Source of the DNA: Sambucus nigra
Taxonomy: Eukaryota; Streptophyta; Magnoliopsida; Dipsacales; Adoxaceae
Direction of reading: 5' to 3'
Length of the DNA: 64,000 nt
Assembly: GCA_949130495.1 (NCBI GenBank)
Contig: OX422207.1
Span: forward strand, 373,881,868 to 373,945,867
Position 1 is the stretch's first letter. Every line of letters starts with the position of its first letter. This document shows, one piece after another, positions 20,303-33,345 of the stretch. The notes beneath the pieces were generated by a model. It saw only the letters and a program-made list of their open reading frames with translations. It had not been told where the DNA came from and searched no databases. The position numbers were made by a program, and so were the translations under genes.

Positions 20303-21982
20303 ATGTCTCCTTTAGGTATTAAGGTGAGGATGATGATGCTAGTTATGGTGATGTCGTCTGGGCTCGGTGGTAGTGGAGGCGACGCGGGCTTCTCGTCCCA
20401 TAGTCTCCCCAAATATGGCAAATTGGGGATGCCCATCGAGAACAAGTCGTGGCTATTAGCGAGATCCCTCGAGCTGGTAAAGACGATCATTGGCCCGGGG
20501 TACATTAGTTGGAAGGAGGTGCCATATGAGCTCAAGTTAGCTGTTTGGGTAGCACTACAGGTAATATATTTATATTTATATGAATATTTTAATTTCAATT
20601 TCAATTTCAATTTCTATTTCAATTTCATTTTATATTTATATTTATATTTATTTGCAACTAACATTGTATTTGTTGGACATGAACAATTCAACCTGGATCG
20701 AAAGCTACGCGATTATGTCTTGGAGCAGTTGAGGGAGAAACACAAGACGTGGAAGAAAAATATGCGGACCCGGTACTTTGGGAATACATGAGAGTCCATT
20801 ATCCAAAGGCGTGAATCCATCCCGCCGAAGGAGCCGATCTCATTGGCACAATGACAAAGGTTCATTGACAATGAGATCGGGGAGCGACAATTGGCATCTC
20901 GCCAATCGAGAACGAAAAATCGGGCAAAAAAGATGAACGTTCACTACTCCGGCCGGACATCTTACGCCGAGGTGGAGCATAGGATGATGGTAAGATTTAA
21001 TTTTTCTATAACTACATAAAATATATTATTCTGCATTATTTTACTTTTCGGGGCCGATAATAATTTTACTTTATTTTATTTCAGGGGACAGGGAGTGGCC
21101 CTGGGGGTAGGCCACATAGGCTCGATACTTATGTGGCTCTTCGGACGAAGAAGGGGAAGGAAAATGAGTGTCCCCAAGCGTCGCGGCCACGATTGTAAGT
21201 AATCCGACAATTTACTTTTTGTTAATTATGTTATAATTTTTTAATTTACTTATTTTACTAATCATGTGCTTTTTGTCATTTCAGGCAAAACTTAAGGAAG
21301 TGCATGAGTCGCAGTCTTATGCCGACAAGGCATCCTTGTCCACAGACGCACTCAACCAAGTTCTTGGCTCTAATCGCAAGAAGAGGACAAGGGGGTGAGC
21401 TCGCGGGTGGCCAAATCTAGGATCATCGGATTGGAGACGAGTGACACTGGGTTGGCTCAAACGGTGGATTCACATGATGCAAAGCTGTCCCGTTTGGAGA
21501 CGACGGTCCAGAATATGTACTTAATCGTGAAGTGTTCATTGGGAAGAAACCTTAAGGGTAAAGGGAAGGAGAAGGAGGTGCGGGAGGACGAGGTGTGGGA
21601 GGACGAGGACGAGTATTTGGACCTTGCTGCTTCATCACCGAGACGTGCAGATTTTGATGATCCACTTCCTTATTTGGCTACCTTCAATAGACCGATGTCG
21701 ACACTTGGTTGGCTGAGCATGTTTATAATGGACATATTTGTTGGCCATCAGATAGGGCGGGGGTTGAGGGAACCAAATATCGTCCAGGGTGCACTAGTTC
21801 ATGGACGTGAGCTTCAAGACATCGAGTCCCGGGTGCTTGTCATTCATGTGATGCTCGGGAAGGAGAACTCCCAATTGTGGTTTCTCGAACAATGCGGCAC
21901 GACGTATATTAGTGGATGTGTTAATTCATATATCGTGTGGCCTACTCACCTCCTCAGCGTTAACCATACCCCAGACATTTAG
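20303..21982 (+). pseudogene. TnpA-like (Ptta/En/Spm, Transposase_24-type) gene of CACTA-2
   Basis: Exon-like segments: 20303-20562 (MSPLGIKVRM, then SWKEVPYELKLAVWVALQ before GTAATA); about 20673-20991 (FNLDRKLRDYVLEQLREKHK, typical of plant En/Spm TnpA-like proteins, then WKKNMRTRYFG, with stops at the TGA after GNT and another further on); 21086-21196 after TTTCAG (GTGSGPGGRPHRLDTYVALR, a conserved glycine-rich block); and 21285-21982 with a coiled-coil-like LSRLETTVQNMYL and an acidic linker. The C-terminal block VNSYIVWPTHLL matches the usual TnpA-like tail. A frameshift lies near 21397. It would bind the subterminal repeats; as read it is broken, though only by a few lesions. Confidence 0.82.
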
Positions 21983-22215
21983 TGACATTGATTTAAGTTT
22001 GAATTGAATTGTTTTAAATTATTACATTTGAATTATATTTGGATTATATGGTGATGAATATTCTCTTTATTTTGAATATATATTTGCATTATCTCTATTT
22101 TATTTGGATATATGATGTTTGATCAGGTACAATGTTGCTATAATAGGTACAAATATACTGCTGGGTAGTGGCAGTGGCCATACTACCCAGTATAATTTTT
22201 TTCAATTCTTCCCCA

Positions 22216-22505
22216 AATTATCACGGTCATTGACCGTGACAAGTCCTTGACAAAGAAACTTGTCATGGTAACCGTGATAATTTTTTATAGAATTTCACGC
22301 GCTTGTCATGATCCTTAACCGTGACAAAACATGTCGCGGTCGAGGACCGTGACACGACCGTGACACGACCGTGAAAATTCTAATGAACTTGCCACGATCA
22401 ATGACTGTGACAAGTCCATGACAAACAAAGTTGTCTCACCCAGAATTATCACGGTCATTGACCTTGACAAGTTCAATTTGTCAAGGTCAATGACCGTGAC
22501 AATTC
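22216..22505. repeat. CACTA-2 3' subterminal palindromic repeats
   Basis: Diverged copies of the GTCACGGTCATTGACCGTGA unit, matching 11528-11818 of CACTA-1 but with more substitutions. Confidence 0.9.
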
Positions 22506-22837
22506 GGCAGATTTGGTGTAGTGAAGTAACCGTTGTTTGAAGGAAATTAAAGGTCGGGTGACAAGGATTTTCGTGACTTGGGCCGTACCATTCTTTGCTT
22601 TAATTATAAGCTATGTCAGTTGTATAATTATTTAACCCGAAGTGAATCCATAACTGCATTTATATATCTTTACGTGTGTAAGTGTGTATATCTGTATGTG
22701 TATTTCTGTGTGTATGTGTGTATTTATGTGTGCACAGGATTCAAACTATAGTTCATAATAACTAGTTAATTATTCATTAGAGCCATTATTTATAGGAATC
22801 ATAATCACACCCTCGTTCATTTTTCTCAGGAAAAATG

Positions 22838-24985
22838 AGTCACGGTGCTAATAAATGGCAACAAGAGTGGAAAAGGTTGCAATTGGACCACACTCGTACA
22901 TCTTTCATTAATGAGACTCATTCAGTGGGTATGGTTTATTGGTATGGGAATAAGAAGATCGAATAATTTAACTACCTTGTAAACCATGGAGTTCATCCCC
23001 AGCAAGAGCACTTGTTCAATTGTATTCGGTTTTTCTTACCAGAATGCTAGAATGAAGCTATACAATATATATTTTGCGTACATAATCCCGATAGAACACT
23101 GAGATTGCTTATGCTGTCATAAAAGGCAAAAAAAAATTCACCCTTTATGGATAGAATTACATACAAAGAGCACTGCCAAAGTCTGTTATGTCTCGCGACA
23201 TATACACGTCAAAATCAATCTTGCTAATAGGCTCAAGAGGATGAGATTTCGAGTTCATGTCGTTAACATCTATGCATTGATTATAGATACACTTCCTCCT
23301 AATTGGCCATGTGTAAAAATCCATGGTTTTTTTAAAACAAATCCCGACTGAATAGAGATCAGACACATAGAAAATTTATTAAAGTCTTACCATGAACATG
23401 TAGATTATAATATATGGTCAAATAATTTATTTTGTTAGTTATAATTTCATATTGAACTTTGAAATTATGCATCTATTATTATAGATACACATTGAGGTTT
23501 TATTATTTTTGTAGATAATGTCGGGCGATAATGGACAAAACGCTCCAACCGAGGACGTGACACAACCACAAGGAGAATTCTCATCACCAATTGGTAATAA
23601 TACACATATTCACTAGAAATACACTTCACTACTCCGAGTTGCAGTAGACAAGGTAATCCATTGATCCAACAGACAAGCCCAACACTACTGAAACTGTTAG
23701 TTCAGTTGAGAAGAAGCCCATTGGGTTCTCTCTATTGGGAAATAACCCCATAGGGGATAAGAATCACGTACAACAATTTAAAGCCCAGTGTTTGTCCTTG
23801 GAAAAAATGAATGTGGGACTGGGAGGAGCTAGCGATTAGAACCTCGTAGATAAATCTATTAAATATGACATCTACGAGCAATTCAACAAACGGTTTTCAT
23901 TTTCATCAAACTCAAAAAATAAGGTTCTTTCTCGGGTTGCTAAAAAACTCCGAACATATCGGAGAAACCTTAGGCAAAATAATTTCCCAAAGCGAGCATC
24001 GAGCTCCAACATTTTAGAGCTCAAAGACAAAGTCCCTTCGAATGTTGAGATGCCAAAAAAAATGATGTCCACCAACTTGGCTTGAAATCTAATGAAGATT
24101 TGAATAACAAGTGGTTGATAAGACTAAAGGCATACCAGATTAAGGCCACCCACCGAATAGGGCCAACTTGTACGTGCATGCAAGATGAGACAAAGATAAT
24201 AAATTCCCTCCTCACTTGGATAAGACTCTAGAATCAATAGAGTCTATCAGTAGTCAGTCAACTTCAAGCCTGTTCGAAGACATTAACAATGATGCCCTCG
24301 CACGAACCTTATGGAAGGACCATAGAGGGAGGATGAGAGGTTTGGGGTTACATATGTCAAAAATAAGATTCAAACATGATGTCCCTCTCGTGGACGATTT
24401 TTCTTCTGTTAATAATCATTTTTCGTCCAACGATGAACGTCATTCTAGGACTGAAGGGGATATAATGGGGCTTCAAAATGAATTGGGAGGCGTGAATGAT
24501 AAACTTTCATAGATTTGTGTCCCTTTTAACCAGTCGTATGCCCTTGCAGTCCCCAATGCATCCCAGTTACCCCATACCTCCTAGAAATTTTCCTCATTCC
24601 CCATTCCCCACATAAATATCGATTTCTCCTTCAACATTCCCCTTACAGATGTCGGTTACTCCTTAAACATTCTCCTTATCAACGCCTCACCATGCCATAG
24701 GTCTTTGATCCTAGTCAACAATCCACGTCGATTATGGTGTGAAATAATATATAAAGGACGTGAGCGATAAATTTGTTGTTGGGATGTGCACGCTCATCAC
24801 CACTCAAGTAGGGACCTTAGTACATAATCGACCTTTACAAGTGGGTGAGTGTCAGATCCTGGTTGATAAAGTATTTAATGGTTGCGAAGATGCTTCAGTG
24901 TACGTTGAGAGTGTGTAAGGGAATCTGTTGAAAAATTATTTAAACTCTTTTACCACTTGGCTAGTTTATCGTTTGATGAAGACTT
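22838..24985 (+). pseudogene. TnpA-like gene remnants of CACTA-B
   Basis: Pieces read in order on the plus strand: MSHGANKWQQEWKRL (22834 on); MSGDNGQNAPTEDVT (23520 on); FNKRFSFSSNSKNKVLSRVA with KKLRTYRRNLRQNNFPK (23880-24000), matching the basic block of Transposase_24-type proteins; NNDALARTLWKDHRGRMRGL (24287-24345), the characteristic GRxRGxG block; and a C-terminal domain from VVGMCTLITTQVGTLVHNRP (24776 on) to about 24985 with FTTW. Many stops and shifts intervene. In CACTA-1 and CACTA-2 the TnpA-like gene follows TNP2, but here it precedes the TNP2 pieces, so this family has the opposite gene order or was rearranged. Confidence 0.7.
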
Positions 24986-25097
24986 AGTAATTTTTTTTTT
25001 ATGTTGTAATAATATCCATAGACAAATTTATTTAATTTGAGTTTAAGTGGTTGTGTAGTATCGTTGATTGGGATGTTCTTGTATTTTAGTTATTGCA

Positions 25098-25195
25098 TAG
25101 ATTGACGATGCTTACGGAGTCCACTACGACCAAAATCACCAACCTAAGGAGACAAATAATGCGTATAATGAATAATTTTATACTGAACTACCATG
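25098..25195 (+). pseudogene. tnp2: TNP2 linker fragment of CACTA-B
   Basis: IDDAYGVHYDQNHQ resembles the acidic linker DDAYGVYEAEENE of CACTA-1 TNP2 (about residue 120). The N-terminal domain is absent upstream. The piece stops at the left end of CACTA-D; the next TNP2 sequence is at 33346. Confidence 0.55.
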
Positions 25196-25209
25196 CAATA
25201 CACCAAAAT

Positions 25210-25575
25210 GGAAGATTTGTTAGTGCTGCTAGCAGTCGCAAATGAACTTTATAACTTCTATTTACTGTCATAATTTAGGGGTTGACAAAAGAAAAATTAT
25301 AACCGCTAACAGCAGTCACAAATTTTTATAACCCCTACGGGGGTTATGACTGGTGACCCCCATTTGTAATTGCTGTCAGCAATTACAAATTTGATATTTA
25401 TAACTGCTATCAGCAGTTACAAATCTTGTATTTATAACTTCTGATAGAAGTTACGAATCTTATATTTGTGACTGCTGTTAGCAGTTACAAAATTTATAGT
25501 AGTGACAAATTTGTGACTGCTATTAACAGTTACAATAGTTGAATTTGTTAAATGTGGTAAGAGCTGTTACAAATA
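25210..25575. repeat. CACTA-D left subterminal repeats
   Basis: About ten copies of TGACTGCTGTTAGCAGTTAC and its complement, with ACAAATTT spacers. Confidence 0.85.
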
Positions 25576-25711
25576 TCTTTACATTTTCACAAAATGATGA
25601 AATAATAAATGTAGAATAAATATCATGATAACAAGTCTAAAATTTTTTAACAACATTTCATTTATATATCTTATATTCCAAATATACAGTACACATAAAA
25701 CTTGTTTAAAC

Positions 25712-25972
25712 TTAATTTAACATCAAACAACCCCTTCGTGGGCGCCAAGTACAAAATGAACATAGAATAAAAAATAAACTTAAAAAATGGACTTCGAGTG
25801 GGGGTATTTTTGCGGTGACATCCTCCCTCGTGTACTCGGAGTACGCCTTTTGAGAAAGTTCAATGGACTCAAAATTTTTGAATACGGCGCCTCGGTATCC
25901 ATTGACTTGCACTTGTGTTGCTAGCCACGAAGTGTAAACACCTGGATTTAGGCCTTTGATACTATGTATGTC
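25712..25972 (-). pseudogene. RNase H1-type hybrid-binding domain exon in CACTA-D
   Basis: The minus strand reads IKGLNPGVYTSWLATQVQ, then VNGYRGAVFKNFESIELSQK and AYSEYTRE. GVYxSW, QVxGYxGAxFKxF and a following helix are the pattern of the small RNA/DNA hybrid-binding domain at the N-terminus of RNase H1 (also called the Cauli_VI or viroplasmin domain). It lies near the 3' end of CACTA-D, as the last exon of a second gene. No RNase H catalytic domain follows. The context argues against a viral insertion: no other viral gene is nearby. Confidence 0.65.
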
Positions 25973-26439
25973 GGGTATGCCATGTGTATGCCTGCAAATA
26001 ATAAAATATAATTGAATTCAAAATGAGATAACCAAATGAGATAATTAAGACTGTTATACTACAAAATAAGCAAAACCAAATGAGATAATTAAGACAACGT
26101 GTGAGACAATTAAGACAAACACCAAATGAGATAATGTTTTCCGTGTAATTCACCATGTTATACTAAGACGTAATAAAGAAAACCATTCGTTGAACCTATG
26201 CATAAACAATAATTATCAAATATTTACCTGTGCAATTTCTCACATTATAATGGAAGCCATCAGTATTTTATCTGTTTGAGTACTGGTTTGAAATGCAGCC
26301 TATAGTACTCGTTTCTAGACAATTATCCATCATCATTTTATTATACTCGTTTCAAGCCAATTAACCAACTCCTCCCTTCTCACCTTCTGTAATGCCTTGA
26401 GCCACGATTCACTGGCCGACAATGTCGTATTTTTGGTAA

Positions 26440-26815
26440 ATTTATATAACATAATTGTTATATAAGTTATAAAACTTATATAACAGTTATGTTATATAAG
26501 TTATATAACATAGTTGTTATATGAGTTTTATAACTTATATAAAAGTTATGTTATAAGTTTTAATATATCATAATTGTTATAACATCTATGTTATATAAGG
26601 TATATAACATAACTGTTGTAATAGTTATGTTATATTAAAACTTATAACATAACTGTTATATAAGTTATAAAACTTATATAATAGTTATGTTATATAAGTT
26701 GTATAACATAGTTGTTATATGAGTTGTATAACTTATATAACAGTTATATTATATAAAAACTTATATAACATAAATGTTATAACTGTTATGTTATATAATT
26801 TTTGATATAACATGA
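26440..26815. repeat. AT-rich palindromic repeat array
   Basis: Repeats of TTATATAACATAACTGTTATA and of GTTATATAAGTTATAT in both orientations fill about 375 bases; long hairpins are possible. Similar TA-rich palindromes occur at 40850-41000 and 41530-41620 in CACTA-E. Confidence 0.85.
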
Positions 26816-29800
26816 TGATTCTACTCACGAACAATCTAAAAAAGCATTTGAACCAAAAATTTCCAAAGTTTTTGCATCTGTCATAGCATCACAGACAACA
26901 AAAACATCAAAGTTAGAACCGTTCTCCAGCCATAATGGACAACCATCAATTTTTTATTAAGAATCTGTTATAAAGGAGATGGCAATTCCTTTTAAATGTG
27001 TTAGCCTCGATATATAAGGTCCTGTATAGGCAGGCATTGAAGGAGGTAGTTGTGTAATCCCATAAATTTTGCATGCTCCAACACTTGGTTGAGCATTAGG
27101 ATAGGCCAGTGGACTCACAGGTGCCTGCAAAAGCAAAAGCTAGATTAATAATTTTACAGATAATAACTTGATATATAAGGTCCTTTATTTGGAAATATCA
27201 AATAACAAAATACTAATGGACATACTTGGCAGGGCTTTAGTGAGGGTGAGGTTGCGATGGGTGTTCTAAAGAATTCATGCATTATAGCTGACACCCAGTT
27301 GGCCAAAAGGCCATATTGTAACCAAAGCAGAGATTTGTTAGTAAAAATTTCACAATAAATGTTGGGTATCAACACATTTAATGATAAAATCATAGATAAG
27401 TCCAAAAAAAATCTATGGAATTTATATAGATCTAAAATCAAACTTGCAAAACTAAATAGTACTATATAAGAAATAATCGGATATAATAGAAGGTGCTAAT
27501 CGAGGGGATGAAATGGGATGCATAGCGAAATTTGAAGAAATCACATTTTTCTTATGGCTAAGCTTCCATAAGATTTTCCCACTGGAATGATAATATGGGC
27601 CTTGAGAAGCTCCAGATTTATCTTATATACCACACTTTGAATCTCTGAAACAATAGAAAAACAAACAAAATGAACATTTTATAACATGCATTATTATTGT
27701 AAGATACCAATATATAATTTCATAGTCTGTCTATTCTGAGTTTGAGTTATTATAGTTGAACCCAAAGGCAGAGGACCATTAATTGGTTCGATGACATAAG
27801 TCATATATATTGTTCGCTCAATTGGACAAAGAAATCAAGATGGAATTTACAACATGTTCATTATCAAGTAAAGTTTTCATATTAAGAGAGATCAACAATA
27901 TCTAATAAGATAACCACTTTTGAACTATTAATGCCTTGTATTATTATTTCTAACTTTAGTGATTGGTAAAACCTTACATCATATTTAAGAGTCCTACAAT
28001 TGCACACAAAGCTTAGTTATAGTAACTTCACACATGCACATTTAGTATAGAGGTAAAGAGTCAATATTTAACTCAAGGATACAAAAGCAAACAAGCAACT
28101 CTTACTTATGTTGGGGCTAGGTCTGTACGATGAATATATCTTTTCCAAAGATTCACCCTTCAACATCCCGCGGTCCCTAAAACATTTGCTCGAGGAAGAA
28201 CCCCATAGCACCGAGCCGCTGACGAAGATGCTTTCAGAAAATTGGGTCAGTTATTAAAGGCTTCTTACTGAGTATATAGAAACATTGAGCATATTAATAG
28301 TCAAGAACTGGTTATGGTTAAGTTGGACATAAAGAAGCCAATTGTTATAGAATGGAAAGGGAGAACCATGAATATTAAAAACTACGCGTGGGTATTCTGA
28401 ACTTATACCCCGATGAAGTTGTATGAGTTTTATTCCAATCCACTAGATGATCATGAATACAAGTTTCAAGAGCACCGCTGTGTGCCATTATAACTGAAAG
28501 TGTGGTCAGAGCCTGTTTAGACATGAGAAATAAAACTAAAACTAAAACTAAAACGGTGGTTGATAAAGGCACCACAAAATTAAGTGAGTCAACTCCTCAG
28601 GGGTAAATGAGATACCACTCTGTGCGTTTCTCATTCTTAAAGAAATAAATAACCATAAAGAATAATCAATAATGTGTCCAAAACAAGGCAATCAACTAAA
28701 TCAAGAAAGTGATTTTGATTCAAACCCATCAATGCATAGTTATATGTGGTTGAACAAAGAAATTCTTATTGACCTTAAAATATAAGGATGAACAAGCTAA
28801 GAATCATGAAATGAAAAGTCTCATAACTAATCTGAAGAGTTTCAATCACATGATGCCAACCATTTTCTAACAAGTATGGATTTATCACTGATTCTAATAG
28901 CATAGGATAGATGGTTGTGGATTACTTTTCAAACATTTTTGAACAAGGAAATGTGGAGGATACTCAACAATTTTTTCATGATTAATATATTTATGTTTTG
29001 ATTTTATAACTTAATGTTAAGATCAACTCAACTTCTCCCTAGTACTAGTGACACCAAATGAAATTACTAAAATTGAAAGGCAAAGAGAAATAACGTACGG
29101 GGTATTCAGACACTTCATGTTGAAAAAATGTCAATGCTTTGTTTAGGCAGAGAGAAGGGTGTGATTAAGCTTGTTGAAAACACATAAACTGTTGTTGTGA
29201 CCAAGGGAAAATCATATAGTGGCCATTAATATAAGCAACAACTTAAAGTTTGATCATCACTAAAGTCATTCCCTTCTTAACGGAAATATAATCAACTCGT
29301 TTACGACAAAGGATGCATCTGTAATTTCATATGCAGTATTAGTAAATCATAAAATTTTATCACCTGAAATTCATGTATTGAATAAGTAATCAACCTCGCA
29401 ATTCCATTCAAATCGAACACGTCGATCTTAACTTTCAATGGAAAGTATAAAAATTTCTTCTCCTCCTCCTTTATCTGGGCTTGGGACTGGCAATGCAAAA
29501 TAAATATTTGCATTGGTGAAGTTACAAAGGCTATATCATATAGTAAAAAGAAATTCAAGTAATCCAAAAATGCAAAATATAACGAGCATAATGTAAGGAG
29601 AAGCATTGTCCTCGAGAACTTTATCTAATAACCATACACCTCTTTATCATAATCAATTATGTGATTGTGCACTACGTCTCGAGGGGTAGCGTTTATCCTT
29701 CCCTTTCCAATAACCTTATATAGATAACCTAAAAGTGTGGCAATCACAAGATTGTTTTGCAACATGACATAAACCAAACGCAATGCGACATGATATAAAA

Positions 29801-32800
29801 TTATTTTCCTAATAGTAAATTGATAACCTGAAAGTCTGGCCATGACAAGTTTGCAAACTAGGTTCACTGCAAAGCTTATGATGTGTAGTTCGTCTAAATT
29901 CTCACTCACTATCAATAGGTCGTGAAAATACTATGCCATTGCCAACTGGACATTTCCTTTTAATTTTCTTTTCCCATCCTTTCCCTCCAACCGACAATCG
30001 GCGATTCTTTTCTTCAACTAGATTAGCATCTGCACTGCTGTCCTTGAGCACATCTTGATTTTTCGATGTTACTAAAGGCTACCTTGGTAGACCACTACTA
30101 CCACATTCAGATTGAATTAATCTAGAGGAAAAAAACATAATAAGATTAAAACTAATATAACATTCACACAAAGCATCAATGACGGTAGTAGCTTAATGAT
30201 GGAAGGGTTGGGACGTGACACTTGTCGACCAAAGACAACCCAACAAACTCATCTTTTTGTCTCATCTAAATTACTTTTAAAGGAAAATACCAAAAATTAT
30301 CTCCATATTTATCCACCAAAGCATGAATATAGACATACACAATACTTTTCTTCACAAACAATATAAATATGAAAATAAATATGCAAAAATAATCTCTCGA
30401 GTATATCAATTAATTTTCTTTCAGTTGTACATACCCTTTGACAAACATCAAGCATCAGACGAGGAGCCTCTTTTCCTTTTCACAAAGATAAAAATAAATA
30501 CATGTTACTTTTCAATTATCATAAAATTCGTTGATAATTGGTAACGAATAATTTCACTGCAAAACTGATACATGTTACTGCATTATTTTAGCCCACATCT
30601 TAACGAATAATCTCATAAAAAAAGGGATTAGCATCATTGGAAGAAAATGCAGAATTTGGACAAAGGAGGGTCTACTTACTAAGTTGAAACAACTATTTTA
30701 GTATGGGCATCGTGGTGGAATCGTGGTAGATGACACCAAAGAACTAACGAGTGAGGACTTTGAATCCTTTTTTTCTACCTTGTCGATTTCTGAATCAGCA
30801 GCCATGGACTCTTTAATAGATAAAAGTATATTTCTTGAAGAAAAAGACCATATGAATACTAAATTGAGTCATAAAGGAGACAAGAGGGAGAAATCATATA
30901 GCTTTGATGATTTTATAGAATCTGTGCAAACGATTTTCTGAACTTGCTAGGCTTTGATCATAGTCCATTTTTTATTCTGATAAAATAGGAGAAAAGGATT
31001 ATTTTTACAATTTTATTTGTCACTTTCTATTAAGGTAGTAGCTCAGATGGAAAATCATATAGTGGTCCAATTACTAAGAAGTAGAAGGGATGCCAAATTT
31101 CTAACAAGGCCACCAAAATTGCTATCACATATTTCCATTCAAGCTTCTATTGGTGTTAATCACGACTTATATAGACAAGTAAGTGGGGCTGGAAATTAAC
31201 TGAGTTTAAACATCAAGGTACTCCGACTAAGAACTGCACAAGCTCACAACGAATCCATGATTAAACCACTAGTGATTCAATCAGTGATTCAATCCGTGAA
31301 TCAGTGAATCAATCAGTGAATCAGTTTAGAGTGAAGAGATTTCCATACCTGAACAAGTTTTAGACAAACCAACTGATTTTTCCTATGTAAGTAATTAAAA
31401 GATTAACAATTCAGGTTCCTTTAGTTTAGAGTGAAGAGATTTTCATCTATTTAGAATTTCCACTATTTTTGTCCAAACATATTCAAATACTTTGATCTTC
31501 TTATTATATACACCAATTGTCACAAAAAGATCTTCATTGCGGAAAAAAATTAGAGAGCCAAATATAATAACCCTCCACATTATAACTATACTGATGAGAC
31601 CAAGCTCATGGCAACTAAGATCAATAACCAACCTATAAAGACAAAACATACAAAATACCAACATATCCATAATCGAAAATAACCAAACCTAGAGTTGTGT
31701 ATTGGCTATCCTTGAGATAATTAAGGCTAACTGATCGACAAACTCATTAAACAATATGTACCTAACTGATTGATAAACTCATTATTTGAACAACAGAGGA
31801 TATTGATCCAACAAAATCAAAACAAAATTGTTTAAGACTACTAATAAGTCTAACTGCTGGTGTAGTGTTTAAGCCTACTGGTTGTAACATATTGATCCTT
31901 ATGACATGATGTCAGAGCAACATACATTCAAATCAGAGTACGTTCATATCAACATACATTAAAAAATGATTACAAAACACTAAAATATTTCCCAATAATA
32001 CTAATTGTTCACTTTGACAAATTGTTCAAAGTAATTTACTCCGGATCACTTGAGGCAAAGATAGAGAAAGGGCCCAAACACCCAAGATTTCTCGACATCC
32101 TTACATAATGTATTCTTAGTCATTTCTTTACTTGAGGGTCATATGAAAATTATGCCTGAGTTCTAATCTACTTAGTTGAATATTCAATATTGGACTTATA
32201 TTATAAAATGTACTCATAGCACGTTAATATCAACGTAGTTCGAATTTAGCTAACACAATACAAACATACATAGAAATATAAAACTAGTTAAAAATCTAAG
32301 ACTTAGAGAACAACTGGTGAATTTTAAGTAACTTTTACCTATCAACAGGCACATACGCACAAAAAAGTTTATATATAAAGGGCACGAAAAAATCCCTAAC
32401 ATCTTATCCAAAAGCTTATATATTGTACTTTGCAAAAAAGCCCTAACATCATTAACCAAATTCAGGGATGATAATCCAAACTCCTTGATCCAAGGTTATT
32501 AAAACATCCCTTGCAAACAAATAAGACCCATCGAGGTATAAGACGAACTAATAAAAAAAATACAAACATAAAATTGTAAAAATACAAACTGTAACTATAA
32601 ACTGAATCCCAACACCATTGATAGAACCACTGATCATACAAAAATTTTGAAAAAAGTGTAAAAACAAATAGAGCATACAAATAGTATCACTGTACTCGAC
32701 AAATCCAACCAAAGTTATAACCCTCTCATATATCACTTTGCAAAATACCATAAAGCGTATAAAAAAGTATAAAAAACATACCCTTGTTAACAATTGTTCA

Positions 32801-32990
32801 AGCTGTTTGAATCCAAATGTATCCCAATTAGCAAAATTATTTTATAATCGTATTTAGGGCTTAACAAAGTATCCTGTTAGCAAAGTATAAAAAACGTACC
32901 CTATTAGCAAAGTATAAAAAACGTACCCTGTTAGCAAAATCATTTTTGAAACTTATTTAGGGCTTACCGAAATGGGAATGAAGAGTAGCA
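26816..32990. other. CACTA-D interior, AT-rich and degenerate
   Basis: No intact gene is seen in these 6 kb. On the minus strand some exon-like pieces can be read: one near 27125-26950 (SPLAYPNAQPSVGACKIYGI) and one near 27650-27550 (VVYKINLELLKAHIIIPVGK), consistent with a decayed CACTA second gene. ORFs at 30723-30941 and 31017-31199 (plus) are not recognised. A QDVLKDSSADANL-type piece lies near 30000-30100 on the minus strand. No TNP2 core was found, so CACTA-D may be non-autonomous or too decayed. Confidence 0.5.
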
Positions 32991-32999
32991 TTTAGGGCT

Positions 33000-33340
33000 T
33001 ACCAGTGAAGAGAGATTGAGGTTGAAGAGAGATTGAAATGGTTCCAACAAAATAAAAGAGAAAAGGGCGGGGGTGGGAAAATAGAGAGAGGAGAGAGAGG
33101 AGGGAAATTAAAGTTAAGGTCGAAAATTTATGACCGCCAACAGCGGTTACAAATTAAGTATTAGGTAAAAATTTGTGACTGTCGGGAGCGGTTACAAATT
33201 TATGACTGCCAATAGCAGTCACATATTTAGTATTAGACTAAAATTTGTGACTGCTGAGAGCGGTTACAAATTTATGATTGTCGATTGCAGTTATAAATTT
33301 AGTATTAAAATAAAATTTATGACTCCTCATAGCATTTATA
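33000..33340 (-). repeat. CACTA-D leader and right subterminal repeats
   Basis: Bases 33125-33340 hold GACTGC...GCGGTTAC repeats mirroring the left end. Just inside (33000-33110) the minus strand is a pyrimidine-rich leader (CTCTCTCTATTTTCCC) ending CTCTTCACTG before GTAAGCC, a good first splice donor. This matches the leader design of the other CACTA families here. Confidence 0.72.
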
Positions 33341-33345
33341 ATCCT

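Larger units (their letters stand above)
25196..33345 (-). mobile_element. CACTA-D, degenerate CACTA family with GTTAGCAGTTAC repeats; right end lost
   Basis: The left end CAATACACCAAAATGG is a one-base variant of the CACTACACCAAAATGG terminus. Subterminal repeats based on TTTGTGACTGCTGTTAGCAG occur at 25210-25575 and 33125-33340 in mirror arrangement. The right TIR is missing and CACTA-B TNP2 sequence starts directly at about 33346; some 650 bp of TNP2 are missing across the same junction, so one deletion removed both. A pyrimidine-rich leader (read on the minus strand, 33110 to 33000) shows the element runs right to left. The exact right boundary is approximate. Confidence 0.78.

Noticed and set aside
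25712..25972. Endogenous pararetrovirus remnant
   Set aside because: Only the small hybrid-binding domain is present, inside a CACTA element; no coat, movement or RT sequence of that virus group is nearby.
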